64,000 nt of DNA from Acaryochloris sp. CCMEE 5410 (GTDB lineage: Bacteria > Cyanobacteriota > Cyanobacteriia > Thermosynechococcales > Thermosynechococcaceae): assembly GCF_000238775.2 (NCBI RefSeq), contig NZ_AFEJ02000001.1:930001-994000 (forward strand), written 5' to 3'. The notes under the pieces were generated by a model that ran no database searches, had not been told where the DNA came from, and saw nothing but the letters and a program-made list of their open reading frames with translations. Made by a program: the position numbers and the translations under genes. Shown piece after piece: positions 46,087-54,889 of the stretch (positions are counted from its first letter, which is position 1; every line of letters starts with the position of its first letter).

Positions 46087-46980
46087 ATGACCACTGCGAG
46101 TTCTGGCTGGCAACACCAGTTTATTCAAACTAATAAGATTCGGCTCCACTATGTCACCCAAGGTGAAGGCGATTTAGTTATTCTTCTCCATGGATTTCCT
46201 GAGTTTTGGTACTCTTGGCGGTATCAGCTTCCGGTTTTAGCCCGTCATTTCAAGGTTGTGGTTCCTGATCTACGGGGGTACAACGATTCAGACAAGCCGT
46301 CGAGTGGCTATGATATCGACACCCTCAGCGAGGATATTGTTGGTTTAATCCAGAACTTAGGTTATCGCTGTGCCCATATCGTTGGTCATGACACGGGCGG
46401 AATGATTGCCTGGAACTTGGCTCAAAAATTTCCCCAATATTTGCAGAACTTAGTTCTCTTGAATGCGCCTCATCCCCAGCGATTATTTCGAGAGTTTTCT
46501 AGCAACCTTGATCAGCTTCGCCGGAGCTGGTATCTGTTGGCTTTCCAGATCCCTGGGCTACCGGAATGGTTGATTCAATCCAATCTGCGCCAATTTCTCC
46601 AGGATTGGTTCCAGAAACAAGCCATTCGCAAAGCGGCCTTCTCTTCTGAGACCTTAGGGATTTATCAGGCTGCCCTAGAAAAACGCGGGGTCCTGTCTGC
46701 CGCGATTAACTATTATCGGCAGTTGCTGTCTCCCCAAGACTGGTTATCCAATTCGGATCGCAAACTATTGCCCATCCAAGTCCCTACTTTGGTGTTGTGG
46801 GGAGAAGATGACACGGTTTTAAGCCCCAACTTAGCACTGGGCTTTGAGCGGTTTGTACAGGCCCCATTTCGCCTCAAGTTTGTTCCTGAATGCGGCCATT
46901 GGATTCAGCAGGAAGTCCCCAAAATTGTGAATCGAGAGCTACTAGATTTTCTGCGTCAGAGTAAGCCCGCTTTTAGTTAG
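46087..46980 (+). CDS. Alpha/beta hydrolase, epoxide hydrolase-like
   Basis: 297 residues. Oxyanion motif HGFPEFWYSWRYQ near residue 36, nucleophile VGHDTGGMIAWNLA near 101 (Asp in GHDTGG), cap residues SAAINYYRQLL with Tyr pair near 208, acid WGEDDTVLSP near 240 and ECGHWIQQE (His). The Asp nucleophile and cap Tyr suit soluble epoxide hydrolases; haloacetate dehalogenases are the alternative. Appears intact. The next gene is cut by an insertion sequence. Confidence 0.82.
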   Translation: MTTASSGWQHQFIQTNKIRLHYVTQGEGDLVILLHGFPEFWYSWRYQLPVLARHFKVVVPDLRGYNDSDKPSSGYDIDTLSEDIVGLIQNLGYRCAHIVGHDTGGMIAWNLAQKFPQYLQNLVLLNAPHPQRLFREFSSNLDQLRRSWYLLAFQIPGLPEWLIQSNLRQFLQDWFQKQAIRKAAFSSETLGIYQAALEKRGVLSAAINYYRQLLSPQDWLSNSDRKLLPIQVPTLVLWGEDDTVLSPNLALGFERFVQAPFRLKFVPECGHWIQQEVPKIVNRELLDFLRQSKPAFS

Positions 46981-47262
46981 ATTAAAACCTTTTTAGCTAA
47001 TTGATTGGACTCAAGAAGCTATTTCAAAACAATGGATCGACAAGAAGCCTTACTTGCGTTGACTCAAGCAGGTCTTAAAGCAAATTACGCTGAAGGTCCT
47101 ACCGGTTGTTTCCTAGGTGGAGAAAGTATACAAAGTAAGGGAGAGTTTTCCATTTACACTAATAGCTTTATGATCTGGAAAAACTCTGAATCTTGGGTTG
47201 CTGCGCTTCCTGGTTTAGGAAACACGGATATTGAAATTGAATGCTCTACCCTGAAAGAAGCG

Positions 47263-48765
47263 GTTGAAGCTGGGCGTAAGCACAGAATCGGGGATGTATG
47301 GCTCAAAGAAAAACGGGTCAAGGACAATAGATCCTGTACCCGAATCAAAAACTTGTCATGAGCCTAACATCGCAATTGCCAACCGTACTAGAGCATCACG
47401 AATTTCTAGAACAGGTCGAAGCACTCAAAGAAGCACCCAGCCTGAGTCAGATGGTTTATATCGTTCTGCAAATGGGTTTGTTTTTGGCTCGCTGGCTTCT
47501 GGAGGATGAACTCTCACGGCGAGCAAAAACAGTATTGGAATGGCCGAGGTGTCCCACTTGCGGAACCCGCTTGCACTCGAAGGGATGGGAATCTCGTCAG
47601 ATGCAGACACTGGTGGGAAATATTGCCTGAAAGCGACGGGTGGGTCGTTGTCCCCACAGGTGTCCAGGTAGTCTATCCGCTCCTTTGGATCAATCCATTG
47701 GGATTACCTCCTATCAGCACAGCAGTGAAGAATTGGTTCGTCTAGGCTGCTTGTTAAGTCTATTTATGCCCTATGAACTGGCCAGTTGGATGCTGAGTCA
47801 GTGGAGTGGTTTATCCGTCAGCTCATCAAGCTTGTGGAGTTGGGTGCAAGTCATGGGCAACAAAGCTTATCAGGAGCTAGAGACTCAACTCAAAGCTCAA
47901 GCCTCAGGTGACCAGACTCCTTGTGAAGCGATTTCAGAGGTGTTGTCTGCTCTACCTTTGGCCATTGCTGCTGACGGTGTGATGGTGCCCTTTCGCCCCA
48001 CCCCGAAAACCCCCAAGGGAAAAATCCAGTGGCGAGAAGTCAAAGTTGCTATCTTAGCCCGCCTAGGAACACGGGGCACCCGAGCACAAAAGCGTGTCCC
48101 CCAACTACTACGTCGAAGACTGGTGGCAGTATTGGGCGATATCGACCAGTTCATCCCCTTACTGCACCTCGAAGCCCGCAAACAAGACTTTGAATCGGCC
48201 CCAAGCGTCATCTGGTTGAGTGATGGGGGCGAGGCTTCTGGCGAGTCTACCGCACCTTGTTCTCTCACTGTGCTGTGGCAGTTCTCGATTTCTTTCATGC
48301 AGCAGGCCATCTTGCACGAGCAACAAAAGCGATGTTTGGGGATGCTCGCTCTGCTCAAGCCCAAGCCTGGTTTCGGCGCTGGCGACACCAATTGCGACAT
48401 GGGCAACACCTATTAGTATTGCGGTCCTTGACGATGTTGATTCACTCACAATTGTTTACGGGCAAATCTTTTACGACGTTGCTCCAGGTACAGGCTTATT
48501 TCCAGCGCCATCTGCGACACATCCAATATCGCCACTTTGAACAACTACAGATACCGCTGGGGTCAGGAATGGTCGAAAGTGCTTGTAAGTGGCTGATTCA
48601 ACAGCGCTTTAAGGGGGTTGGTATGCGCTGGAGTGAGGATGGTTTCAATCATCTACTCATGCTGCGGCTTGCCTGGGTCAATCAACGGTTTGACTCCCTA
48701 TTCCCAGGGGTAACCATTCCGAAGTCTAAGGCATCCCCGATCCATTAGCTACGCCCGTTGAAGCT
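47263..48765 (+). mobile_element. ISKra4-like insertion sequence, copy 2
   Basis: Element 47272-48756, nearly identical to 16204-17687. GTTGAAGCT is repeated directly at 47263-47271 and 48757-48765 (9 bp). Ends GGGCGTA...TACGCCC are the same in both copies. Confidence 0.88.
47358..48748 (+). pseudogene. ISKra4-family transposase, copy 2, inactivated
   Basis: The frame runs intact through the zinc-ribbon part (RCPTCGTRLHSKGW) to a TGA at 47628-47630 (...LVGNIA-stop-KRRVGRCP...). It reopens and reads through AADGVMVPFRP to IWLSDGG, where five G (48225-48229) replace the six of copy 1 and shift the frame. The remainder (HAAGHLARATKAMFGDARSA ... GSGMVESACKWLIQQR) is in the third frame. Its A-run and T-run are correct where copy 1 is mutated. 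Confidence 0.8.
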
Positions 48766-49029
48766 ACATGCAATTTTTATGCTAAAGAACAACAAACAGA
48801 TAATTAACTTATACTGCCAACGGCTGAGGGCTTAACATTTCAGATTGAGCTATAACTCTCTCTACCAAGGAATTTGAAGCTCATCTAAAAAGTAAACTTT
48901 CAACTCGTTCGGAGTATAATCACTAGTACAGCGACTAAACTCCACCTATAAGCGTTATCCAGGGATGTTTACTCTATGTTCTTCATCGCTAACTAGAGTT
49001 GCTGTCATTGAGTTCTCTCTTATCTAAAT

Positions 49030-49159
49030 TAGACCTTATCGGAAACAGCTGAAAGCCTTACTGGGAAAGCGTTTTATTTTTGGAGAAAAATCGACCTCAA
49101 AGACTTACGACATAGACGTTTGAAGTTATTCTCACCCATTTTATTTCCGATAAGGTCTA
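49030..49159. repeat. MITE-like element with 16-bp perfect terminal inverted repeats
   Basis: TAGACCTTATCGGAAA (49030-49045) and its exact complement (49144-49159) bound 130 bp with no coding capacity. The terminal TA on each side suits a TA-targeting (IS630/Tc1-like) parent, though the TIR differs from that of the IS630 copy at 30830. The right end touches the aroB stop codon (49160). Confidence 0.8.
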
Positions 49160-50278
49160 TTATTGCTCTTTCATTCCTTTTAGAGCACTTACGATCACCT
49201 GCCCCGGCACCTGATCAGTGATGTCAACCTCACCCAGTTGAGTGGGCAAGATAAACCGGACTTTGCCATCTTTAACTTTTTTATCCGTCAGCAGCACCTC
49301 TGCTACCGCTTCAATGGCAAAGTCAGTAGGGAGTTCAGTGGGCAATCCGGTTTTCTGAATCAGTTGGTGCTGACGTTGCGCGTCTTCAGCAGACCACCAA
49401 TCTAGTTGGACGGCGATATCGGCAGCCGCCACCATGCCTAAAGCAACGGCCTCGCCATGATTAAACAAACGGTACCCCGTTAAACTTTCAATGGCATGGC
49501 CAATGGTATGACCGTAGTTAAGGATGGCCCGAAGCCCCGCTTCTTTTTCGTCCTGAGTGACGACATCTGCTTTGGCTTGAGCGGAGCGGGTGAGAATTTC
49601 CGTGAGGATGTCTGGTGGCATGTAGCGGTACTGATTGGTGCGATCGCAACCCTCCAACACCTCAAACAGCTCTAGATCCCAAATCACACCATATTTAATC
49701 ACCTCAGCCATTCCCGCCCTAAATTCTCGACTGGCCAGGGTTTTTAAGGTATCGGGATCGATCAAAACCAACCGAGGCTGATAGAACGCCCCAATCAAAT
49801 TTTTCCCTTTCGGGTGATTGACACCTGTTTTACCGCCAATGGAGGCATCCACCATAGCCAACAAACTGGTGGGGACTTGAACAAAGTTTATGCCACGCAA
49901 CCAGGTTGCTGCAGCAAACCCCGTCATATCACCAATCACGCCGCCCCCAAGGGCAACGAGGGTGGACGAGCGCTCTAGTTTTAGGTCCAGGGCATAATCG
50001 TAAATCTTCTGAATGGAGCGGGGGGTTTTGTAGCGTTCCCCCGCTGGCAAGAGAAAATGTTCAACCTGGAACCCCACCTGGGCTAAAGCCCCTTGGACTA
50101 TCTCCCCGTAGTGCTTCCAAATCTGAGGATTAGAAACGATCAGGACTTTTTGCCCCAACTTTACCGACTGCAGGGATCGATCCTGGAGCCAGGATCCCAG
50201 TTGGGCGAGACCACCGGATGCGATCGCAATTTGATACGGCTGTTGTGGTAAAGGGACGGGGATAAATGTCTGCTGCAT
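49160..50278 (-). CDS. aroB: 3-dehydroquinate synthase
   Basis: 372 residues. NAD-binding [20 protein letters not shown] near residue 112, [20 protein letters not shown] near 136 with the metal/phosphate residues, [17 protein letters not shown] (His ligands) near 258 and [11 protein letters not shown] near 276 define AroB. It converts DAHP to 3-dehydroquinate in the shikimate pathway. The MITE adjoins its stop. Confidence 0.96.
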   Translation of the reverse strand: MQQTFIPVPLPQQPYQIAIASGGLAQLGSWLQDRSLQSVKLGQKVLIVSNPQIWKHYGEIVQGALAQVGFQVEHFLLPAGERYKTPRSIQKIYDYALDLKLERSSTLVALGGGVIGDMTGFAAATWLRGINFVQVPTSLLAMVDASIGGKTGVNHPKGKNLIGAFYQPRLVLIDPDTLKTLASREFRAGMAEVIKYGVIWDLELFEVLEGCDRTNQYRYMPPDILTEILTRSAQAKADVVTQDEKEAGLRAILNYGHTIGHAIESLTGYRLFNHGEAVALGMVAAADIAVQLDWWSAEDAQRQHQLIQKTGLPTELPTDFAIEAVAEVLLTDKKVKDGKVRFILPTQLGEVDITDQVPGQVIVSALKGMKEQ

Positions 50279-50578
50279 GCCACTCCTGGAACTCCCTTGC
50301 CAGTGTGCCTTACAGGAACCCCTTCTGTCACTAGCAACTTTTTGGGGTGAGTTTTATTCCGCATTTAAACGATGGTTAATTTGACAAGTCAACCGACGGT
50401 GCAACTAAGTATGAGATTGTTGAAGAGAATCTCCATCTATTAAATACTTGTCAGAGAGTAGGGTACCTTAACCAAGAATAGGTATTGCCAAGGAGCAATA
50501 TCTTGGCTAATTCCACCGATTAACCATATTGCATTCCAAGTCTGAGAGATTTTGCTAAAACTCCTCCACCAAAAACTA
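50279..50578. other. Divergent promoter region between aroB and the M23 peptidase gene
   Basis: No gene is seen. TTGACAAGTCAA near 50390 is a short palindrome that could hold a -35 box. Otherwise unremarkable. Confidence 0.4.
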
Positions 50579-51814
50579 ATGCCTCGGCGATCTTCTCTCC
50601 ACGCTCGCTCCAAAAAGGGAAATCTCTCAACGGCAAGAGATTTAACCAGAATAGTGGGCGTAATCGTTGGACTATGCCTAGCTGTATTTCTCTTCACCCT
50701 CAGCGAGCACCCAAGCTTCGCTCAAAATTCGTCGGATCTGAATGAACTACAGGAGCGTCGGATACAAGTTGAGGAACAGCGTTCCAAAGTCACAAAACAA
50801 CGGCAGCAAATTGAGAATCTTGAAGGGGCAGCCAAAAAACGCCTAGGCGGACTAGAGCGCAATATTCAGTTTACGGAAGGCCAAATCAAAGAGAACGAAG
50901 CCAAGCTGAAGCAGGCCAACGAAACACTGCAGAAAATAGAAGCAGACTTGACCAAAGCCGAGACGGCCTATAAGGAGAAGCAGGGCAATACCGTAGCCCG
51001 TCTCCGGGTCTTACAACGACAACGAGATTCCAGTACCTGGGTGGCTCTCTTACAGAGCAAATCCATCGAAGAACTGCTAGATCGCCGATATCAACTGCAA
51101 CTCGTTTATAAATCCGATCGCACGTCCCTACTGGCCCTCAAAGATGAGAAAGAGAAGATTAACGACAAAAAGCTGTTAGCAGAGATCCAGAAAAACCAAA
51201 TTTCCCTGTTATCAGAACAACTCCTCTATCAAAAAGCCAATTTCAAAGCTCAAGCCTCTGTTCAAAGTCAATTGGTCACCCGGTTAAAAAGCGATCGACG
51301 CGCTTTACAGGCGGCAGAACAACAACTCTCCCGAGATGTGAACAATATTTCTCAGGTGATTGCCCAGCGCATCGCTGAACAACAAGTAGCGTTCCGCTCC
51401 AATGCACCTGGCGTTCAGCAAGTTTTTGGGACGGGGCAAATGGTCAGACCTGTTGTTGGCCCCATTACCAGCAATTTTGGCTATCGCTCCCATCCCATTT
51501 TTGGAACAGGTCGGTTTCATGCGGGGACTGATTTTGGTGCCCCCACTGGCGCACCCATTTTTGCAGCAGATAGCGGCACGGTGATTGTGGCTGAATGGTA
51601 CGGCGGCTACGGGAATGCCGTTATTATCGACCATGGCAATGGGTTAACGACCCTCTACGGGCACTGTAATGAACTTTATGTCACCGTCGGCCAGGGCGTC
51701 CAGCGAGGGCAAACCATTGCTGCAGTCGGTTCAACGGGCTTATCCACTGGCCCTCACCTCCATTTTGAAGTTCGAGTACAAGGCGAACCCACTGAGCCGT
51801 TGGCCTACTTGTAA
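50579..51814 (+). CDS. EnvC-like murein hydrolase activator / M23 peptidase
   Basis: 411 residues from ATG at 50579 (MPRRSSLHARSKKGNLSTAR). A signal/anchor helix (IVGVIVGLCLAVFLFTL) is followed by a long coiled coil (about residues 60-270: IQVEEQRSKVTKQRQQIENL ...). The C-terminal LytM/M23 domain has YRSHPIFGTGRFHAGTDFGA (HxGxD), YGGYGNAVIIDHGNGLTTLYGH and TGPHLHFEVR (HxH), so zinc ligands are kept. It likely acts in septal peptidoglycan splitting, directly or by activating amidases. Confidence 0.88.
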   Translation: MPRRSSLHARSKKGNLSTARDLTRIVGVIVGLCLAVFLFTLSEHPSFAQNSSDLNELQERRIQVEEQRSKVTKQRQQIENLEGAAKKRLGGLERNIQFTEGQIKENEAKLKQANETLQKIEADLTKAETAYKEKQGNTVARLRVLQRQRDSSTWVALLQSKSIEELLDRRYQLQLVYKSDRTSLLALKDEKEKINDKKLLAEIQKNQISLLSEQLLYQKANFKAQASVQSQLVTRLKSDRRALQAAEQQLSRDVNNISQVIAQRIAEQQVAFRSNAPGVQQVFGTGQMVRPVVGPITSNFGYRSHPIFGTGRFHAGTDFGAPTGAPIFAADSGTVIVAEWYGGYGNAVIIDHGNGLTTLYGHCNELYVTVGQGVQRGQTIAAVGSTGLSTGPHLHFEVRVQGEPTEPLAYL

Positions 51815-51817
51815 GCG

Positions 51818-53107
51818 CTATTCTGTAGAATTCAAACGCTGCTGCCATTCAGCATCAATGGCGTCTGCACGCTCATATTCCTGTTCTAGTAGGTCTTTTT
51901 CAGTGGTGTAGGCCAGATTCTCTGACGAAACCACTGACTGAGCCGCAAAAGTCTGGGCATAGTCAATTTTTTGTTGCAACGCTGCATCCGGTCGGGACAG
52001 GGTCACGGCACTAGCTTGGCGTTGCTGATTGCGCGCATTGATCTTGCTATTTCGTCCTTGAATCCAAAAGTAGCGGATCAGAGGAATTCCCAAGAAACCG
52101 ATACCGTAGGCCACTAAGACCCCAAAAATAGAATAGACGAACCCCACTAATCCACCAAGCTGAATCGCAATGGTGCCATCCCGTAGCAAAGACCATAGCA
52201 CTGCGGCTCCAACTAAATTTAAACCTCCTAGACCAATGGCTAAGAGGATTTGACCTGAACCAGCTTGGCTAAATTTCCAAGGATATTCTTGGAGATAGGT
52301 GGAACTCGCTCGTTGTTGACGGGCCTTCGCCGTCGTTTGCAGGGTCGGGAAATGATAGATGATTTCTCCCTGGGGACTGACTTCGGGACGGCCATCGAAA
52401 TGCGTCAATACCGGAATCACATAGTCTTCGTTCTCATGCTGACGATCAGACACCTCCAGATAGGGCGTGAGCTGTTCTCCTGTCACGGCCCCTCCATTGG
52501 TACGAATGACTGTCCCAATTTCCTGCCAGCGGCGATCCTCTAAATTGGCATTGGGATTACCATCCCCAAATAGGAACGAAAAGATGGCTTCCAAGAAGTT
52601 CATCTGATCCGGGTCTTTCGGTTGACGACGAGCATGCTGTCGATGGTAGCGAGGATTGGGGTTAAAGAACCAGAACAAATCCGGAGTAATCCAGAACCGG
52701 GGGATAAAACCACCGGAACGACGATTATCGGACCGATCGTCTTGGCTGTTTATAGCAATTAAGATGATTGCGATCGCAACAAAGATCAGCACAATCGACA
52801 ACACCAGAAAAATCCCGAAGGAGATGCGAATCAGGTAGAAAATAGCAGGCCAAATCTTGTCCCAAAGGGCCTGAAGACGCAGACGCCAGTATTTATTACG
52901 AAGAACTGAACGGAAATTTTTGGGGAACAGATAGGCAATATCTCCAGCTTCAGAGACTTGAAGATTGCCAGAAACTTCGGAAGCCAGAGCAAGCAACCCT
53001 CGCTCTGTTTGATCAATATCTAGACCCGCCTGAGTCGCAACGTCGCCAACGGTCACTCTGTAGTTGAGTTGCTCAACGGCAGTCATTATCTTGGAATTCA
53101 GGGGCAT
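51818..53107 (-). CDS. Conserved cyanobacterial membrane protein, unknown
   Basis: 429 residues. The N-terminus (TAVEQLNYRVTVGDVATQAG, LLALASEVSGNLQVSEAGDI) resembles a winged-helix repeat, and a second such unit occurs near residues 195-255 (RWQEIGTVIRTNGGAVTGEQ). Hydrophobic segments lie near 85-125 and 280-345. The last 90 residues are a charged, Gln-rich helical tail. I recall plastid relatives of this type but cannot name a function. Convergent with the M23 gene (3 bp between stops). Confidence 0.6.
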   Translation of the reverse strand: MPLNSKIMTAVEQLNYRVTVGDVATQAGLDIDQTERGLLALASEVSGNLQVSEAGDIAYLFPKNFRSVLRNKYWRLRLQALWDKIWPAIFYLIRISFGIFLVLSIVLIFVAIAIILIAINSQDDRSDNRRSGGFIPRFWITPDLFWFFNPNPRYHRQHARRQPKDPDQMNFLEAIFSFLFGDGNPNANLEDRRWQEIGTVIRTNGGAVTGEQLTPYLEVSDRQHENEDYVIPVLTHFDGRPEVSPQGEIIYHFPTLQTTAKARQQRASSTYLQEYPWKFSQAGSGQILLAIGLGGLNLVGAAVLWSLLRDGTIAIQLGGLVGFVYSIFGVLVAYGIGFLGIPLIRYFWIQGRNSKINARNQQRQASAVTLSRPDAALQQKIDYAQTFAAQSVVSSENLAYTTEKDLLEQEYERADAIDAEWQQRLNSTE

Positions 53108-53305
53108 GACCTACCTCATAAAGGAGCTGCCAAATGATGCAGCACGGATGGTTTTCTTCTCGACACCCTTCTTTCAGTATAAGAAACCCCTTCTAGCCAA
53201 AAGGTACGGTTTGAGGTTCGGCTTCCCTGTATCGCAGTAGACAGTCACACCAGACTTATTGATAATAGTCTTGAACTTTGACACCAGCCCCAACAGACCT
53301 GACTT

Positions 53306-53563
53306 GTGTGTGCCCTCCCCCGAACAACTGCCCATGTCCGTATTACCCACCAGTCCTGGCAACAGGGACAGATCGAAGGCGAAGTTGCTGCCAATGAATA
53401 CATCTGGCAGTTTCAGTGGTGTTTTCGACAAGGTGAGTTAAAAGTGTCGCCTTCTTTAGGTCGAGCCTTGATTAAGGAACCCCTGGGGCGATTCCTTGAG
53501 CAACAAGATTATCGATTAGAACCTGGTGGTGATTATTCCTTTACCCTACGCTGCAAAATCTAG
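53306..53563 (+). CDS. DUF3146 family protein
   Basis: 85 residues from a GTG at 53306. TTAHVRITHQSWQQGQIEGE, WQFQWCFRQGELKVSPSLGR and ALIKEPLGRFLEQQDYRLEP match the cyanobacterial DUF3146 family as I remember it. No known function, no signal peptide. It precedes, convergently, the cupB gene. Confidence 0.7.
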   Translation: MCALPRTTAHVRITHQSWQQGQIEGEVAANEYIWQFQWCFRQGELKVSPSLGRALIKEPLGRFLEQQDYRLEPGGDYSFTLRCKI

Positions 53564-53706
53564 GCGTAATCTCAAACAAATGAGATATTCCTCACACCAA
53601 AGAGAAGCATGGTCGCATTTTCAGCCAACATCAAGACCTCGGTATTCTCCTAATCCACCTTTACAGGCTGATAGTTACCTCAGCCTGTAAGGGAACAAGA
53701 AGTCGA

Positions 53707-54840
53707 TTAGGCATTCGCCTGTCGAATCCGAGATTTTGTAAAGCGATTCATCCAGCCCTCTAAATATTTGCGATTGGCTTTTTGTTCTTCCAAATCATCA
53801 GTGGTCAACGGATGAGGCGCTAGCCCCTGAAGGGCAGCAGTAGTCACGCAAAACATTGATTTTTGGAATGTTTCGCAAATTTGAATTCTCAAATCTTCTT
53901 CCTTCCGCAGACTTTTTTGATAAACCTCCGTTAAGTAATCCGGCAGATAGTGGCGCATATCTTGCATTAACAATGTCGGCGGAATCCCTGAACAGCCAAT
54001 GGGCAGCGGATCCGCATAAAGCGCTCCATAGGCAAAGTCACCTTGGAACATAGGAATTTGGTATGCCTGGGCATTGTAAGAAACCGTTCCCAGGAATGGC
54101 GTTCCCCTAAAGAAAACTGCCTCAACATAGGGAACAGCCGTATCCATCAAGAAGGTTAAGTTAGCAGACTTGGGAAGAATGTCATAATCTGTACCACCGA
54201 TATTGACGGTATAGGTAATGGGCCGACTTGCATCTGCGACTAGCCCTTGCAAAATATGGTCCACCACTTCCGGGATGGTTTTGATTTCACCAGCATCATA
54301 CCGATCAGAGAGATCGATAAAGATATCACTCATCACCCGCCAAAACTGTCCCAAGCCGCTGTAATAAGCCGACTGTCGGATTTGCTCAGGCAGGAAGTCA
54401 GGAAAAACCTTATCTAAGCCCAACATCAACGGATTAAGTTTGAACTTAGCTTTAATGACTGGCTTAATCGCCTCTAAAAACTCTGGCGAGTCTAAATAAC
54501 TATCTAACCCGCCCCCTCCATGCCAGAACATGCTTTTCATGCAATATTCAGCATATTCATAGTTAATCCGGTCATGCCAGAGAAACTTCAAAATCTTGCC
54601 CGGATTGATCTCACCATTAAAGTACTTAAATAGGGGGAAAAAAACTAAAAATTGGTGATCGGCAATATAGATGAGGTTGTTGGAATAGGCATCCAAAATA
54701 ATGCCATAGCTTTTGAGAATCCCCACCACTTCCAGGACATGTTCTGGGGAGTCTCTCAGCAGCGCTTCTCCCGCTTCTAGGCGATGAATGAACTCTGCCA
54801 ATTGGTGTTTAGAGGGTTCTATTTGAGGCGTGCTTACCAT
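53707..54840 (-). CDS. cupB: CO2 hydration protein CupB (ChpX)
   Basis: 377 residues. SKHQLAEFIHRLEAGEALLR, FFPLFKYFNGEINPGKILKF, YEYAEYCMKSMFWHGGGGLD and CSGIPPTLLMQDMRHYLPDY are typical of the ChpX/ChpY (CupB/CupA) family, including the His/Cys residues thought to bind zinc. It associates with the NDH-1 complex containing NdhD4/NdhF4 and hydrates CO2 to bicarbonate vectorially. Last gene of the ndhF4-ndhD4-cupB unit, 50 bp after ndhD4. Assigned to the CupB rather than CupA type from its association with the F4/D4 type subunits. Confidence 0.9.
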   Translation of the reverse strand: MVSTPQIEPSKHQLAEFIHRLEAGEALLRDSPEHVLEVVGILKSYGIILDAYSNNLIYIADHQFLVFFPLFKYFNGEINPGKILKFLWHDRINYEYAEYCMKSMFWHGGGGLDSYLDSPEFLEAIKPVIKAKFKLNPLMLGLDKVFPDFLPEQIRQSAYYSGLGQFWRVMSDIFIDLSDRYDAGEIKTIPEVVDHILQGLVADASRPITYTVNIGGTDYDILPKSANLTFLMDTAVPYVEAVFFRGTPFLGTVSYNAQAYQIPMFQGDFAYGALYADPLPIGCSGIPPTLLMQDMRHYLPDYLTEVYQKSLRKEEDLRIQICETFQKSMFCVTTAALQGLAPHPLTTDDLEEQKANRKYLEGWMNRFTKSRIRQANA

Positions 54841-54889
54841 AGCTGATGAGGGGTATAAGGAGGAACAAGTTGCAGAAACTAATTCAAAG

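Larger units (their letters stand above)
47032..48807 (+). pseudogene. Small hypothetical gene cut near its 3' end by an insertion sequence
   Basis: From ATG at 47032 the gene encodes MDRQEALLALTQAGLKANYA, then FSIYTNSFMIWKNSESWVAA, reaching ...STLKEAVEA at 47271, where the ISKra4-like element begins. After the element (from 48757) the frame resumes VEA-TCNFYAKEQQTDN and stops at 48807. The original protein had about 92 residues. As it stands the frame runs about 30 codons into the element, giving a foreign tail. Family unknown. Confidence 0.75.

Noticed and set aside
47897-48449. Minus-strand frames of up to 170 codons within the second ISKra4-like copy
   Set aside because: They mirror the transposase sequence and occur equivalently in copy 1; shadow frames.
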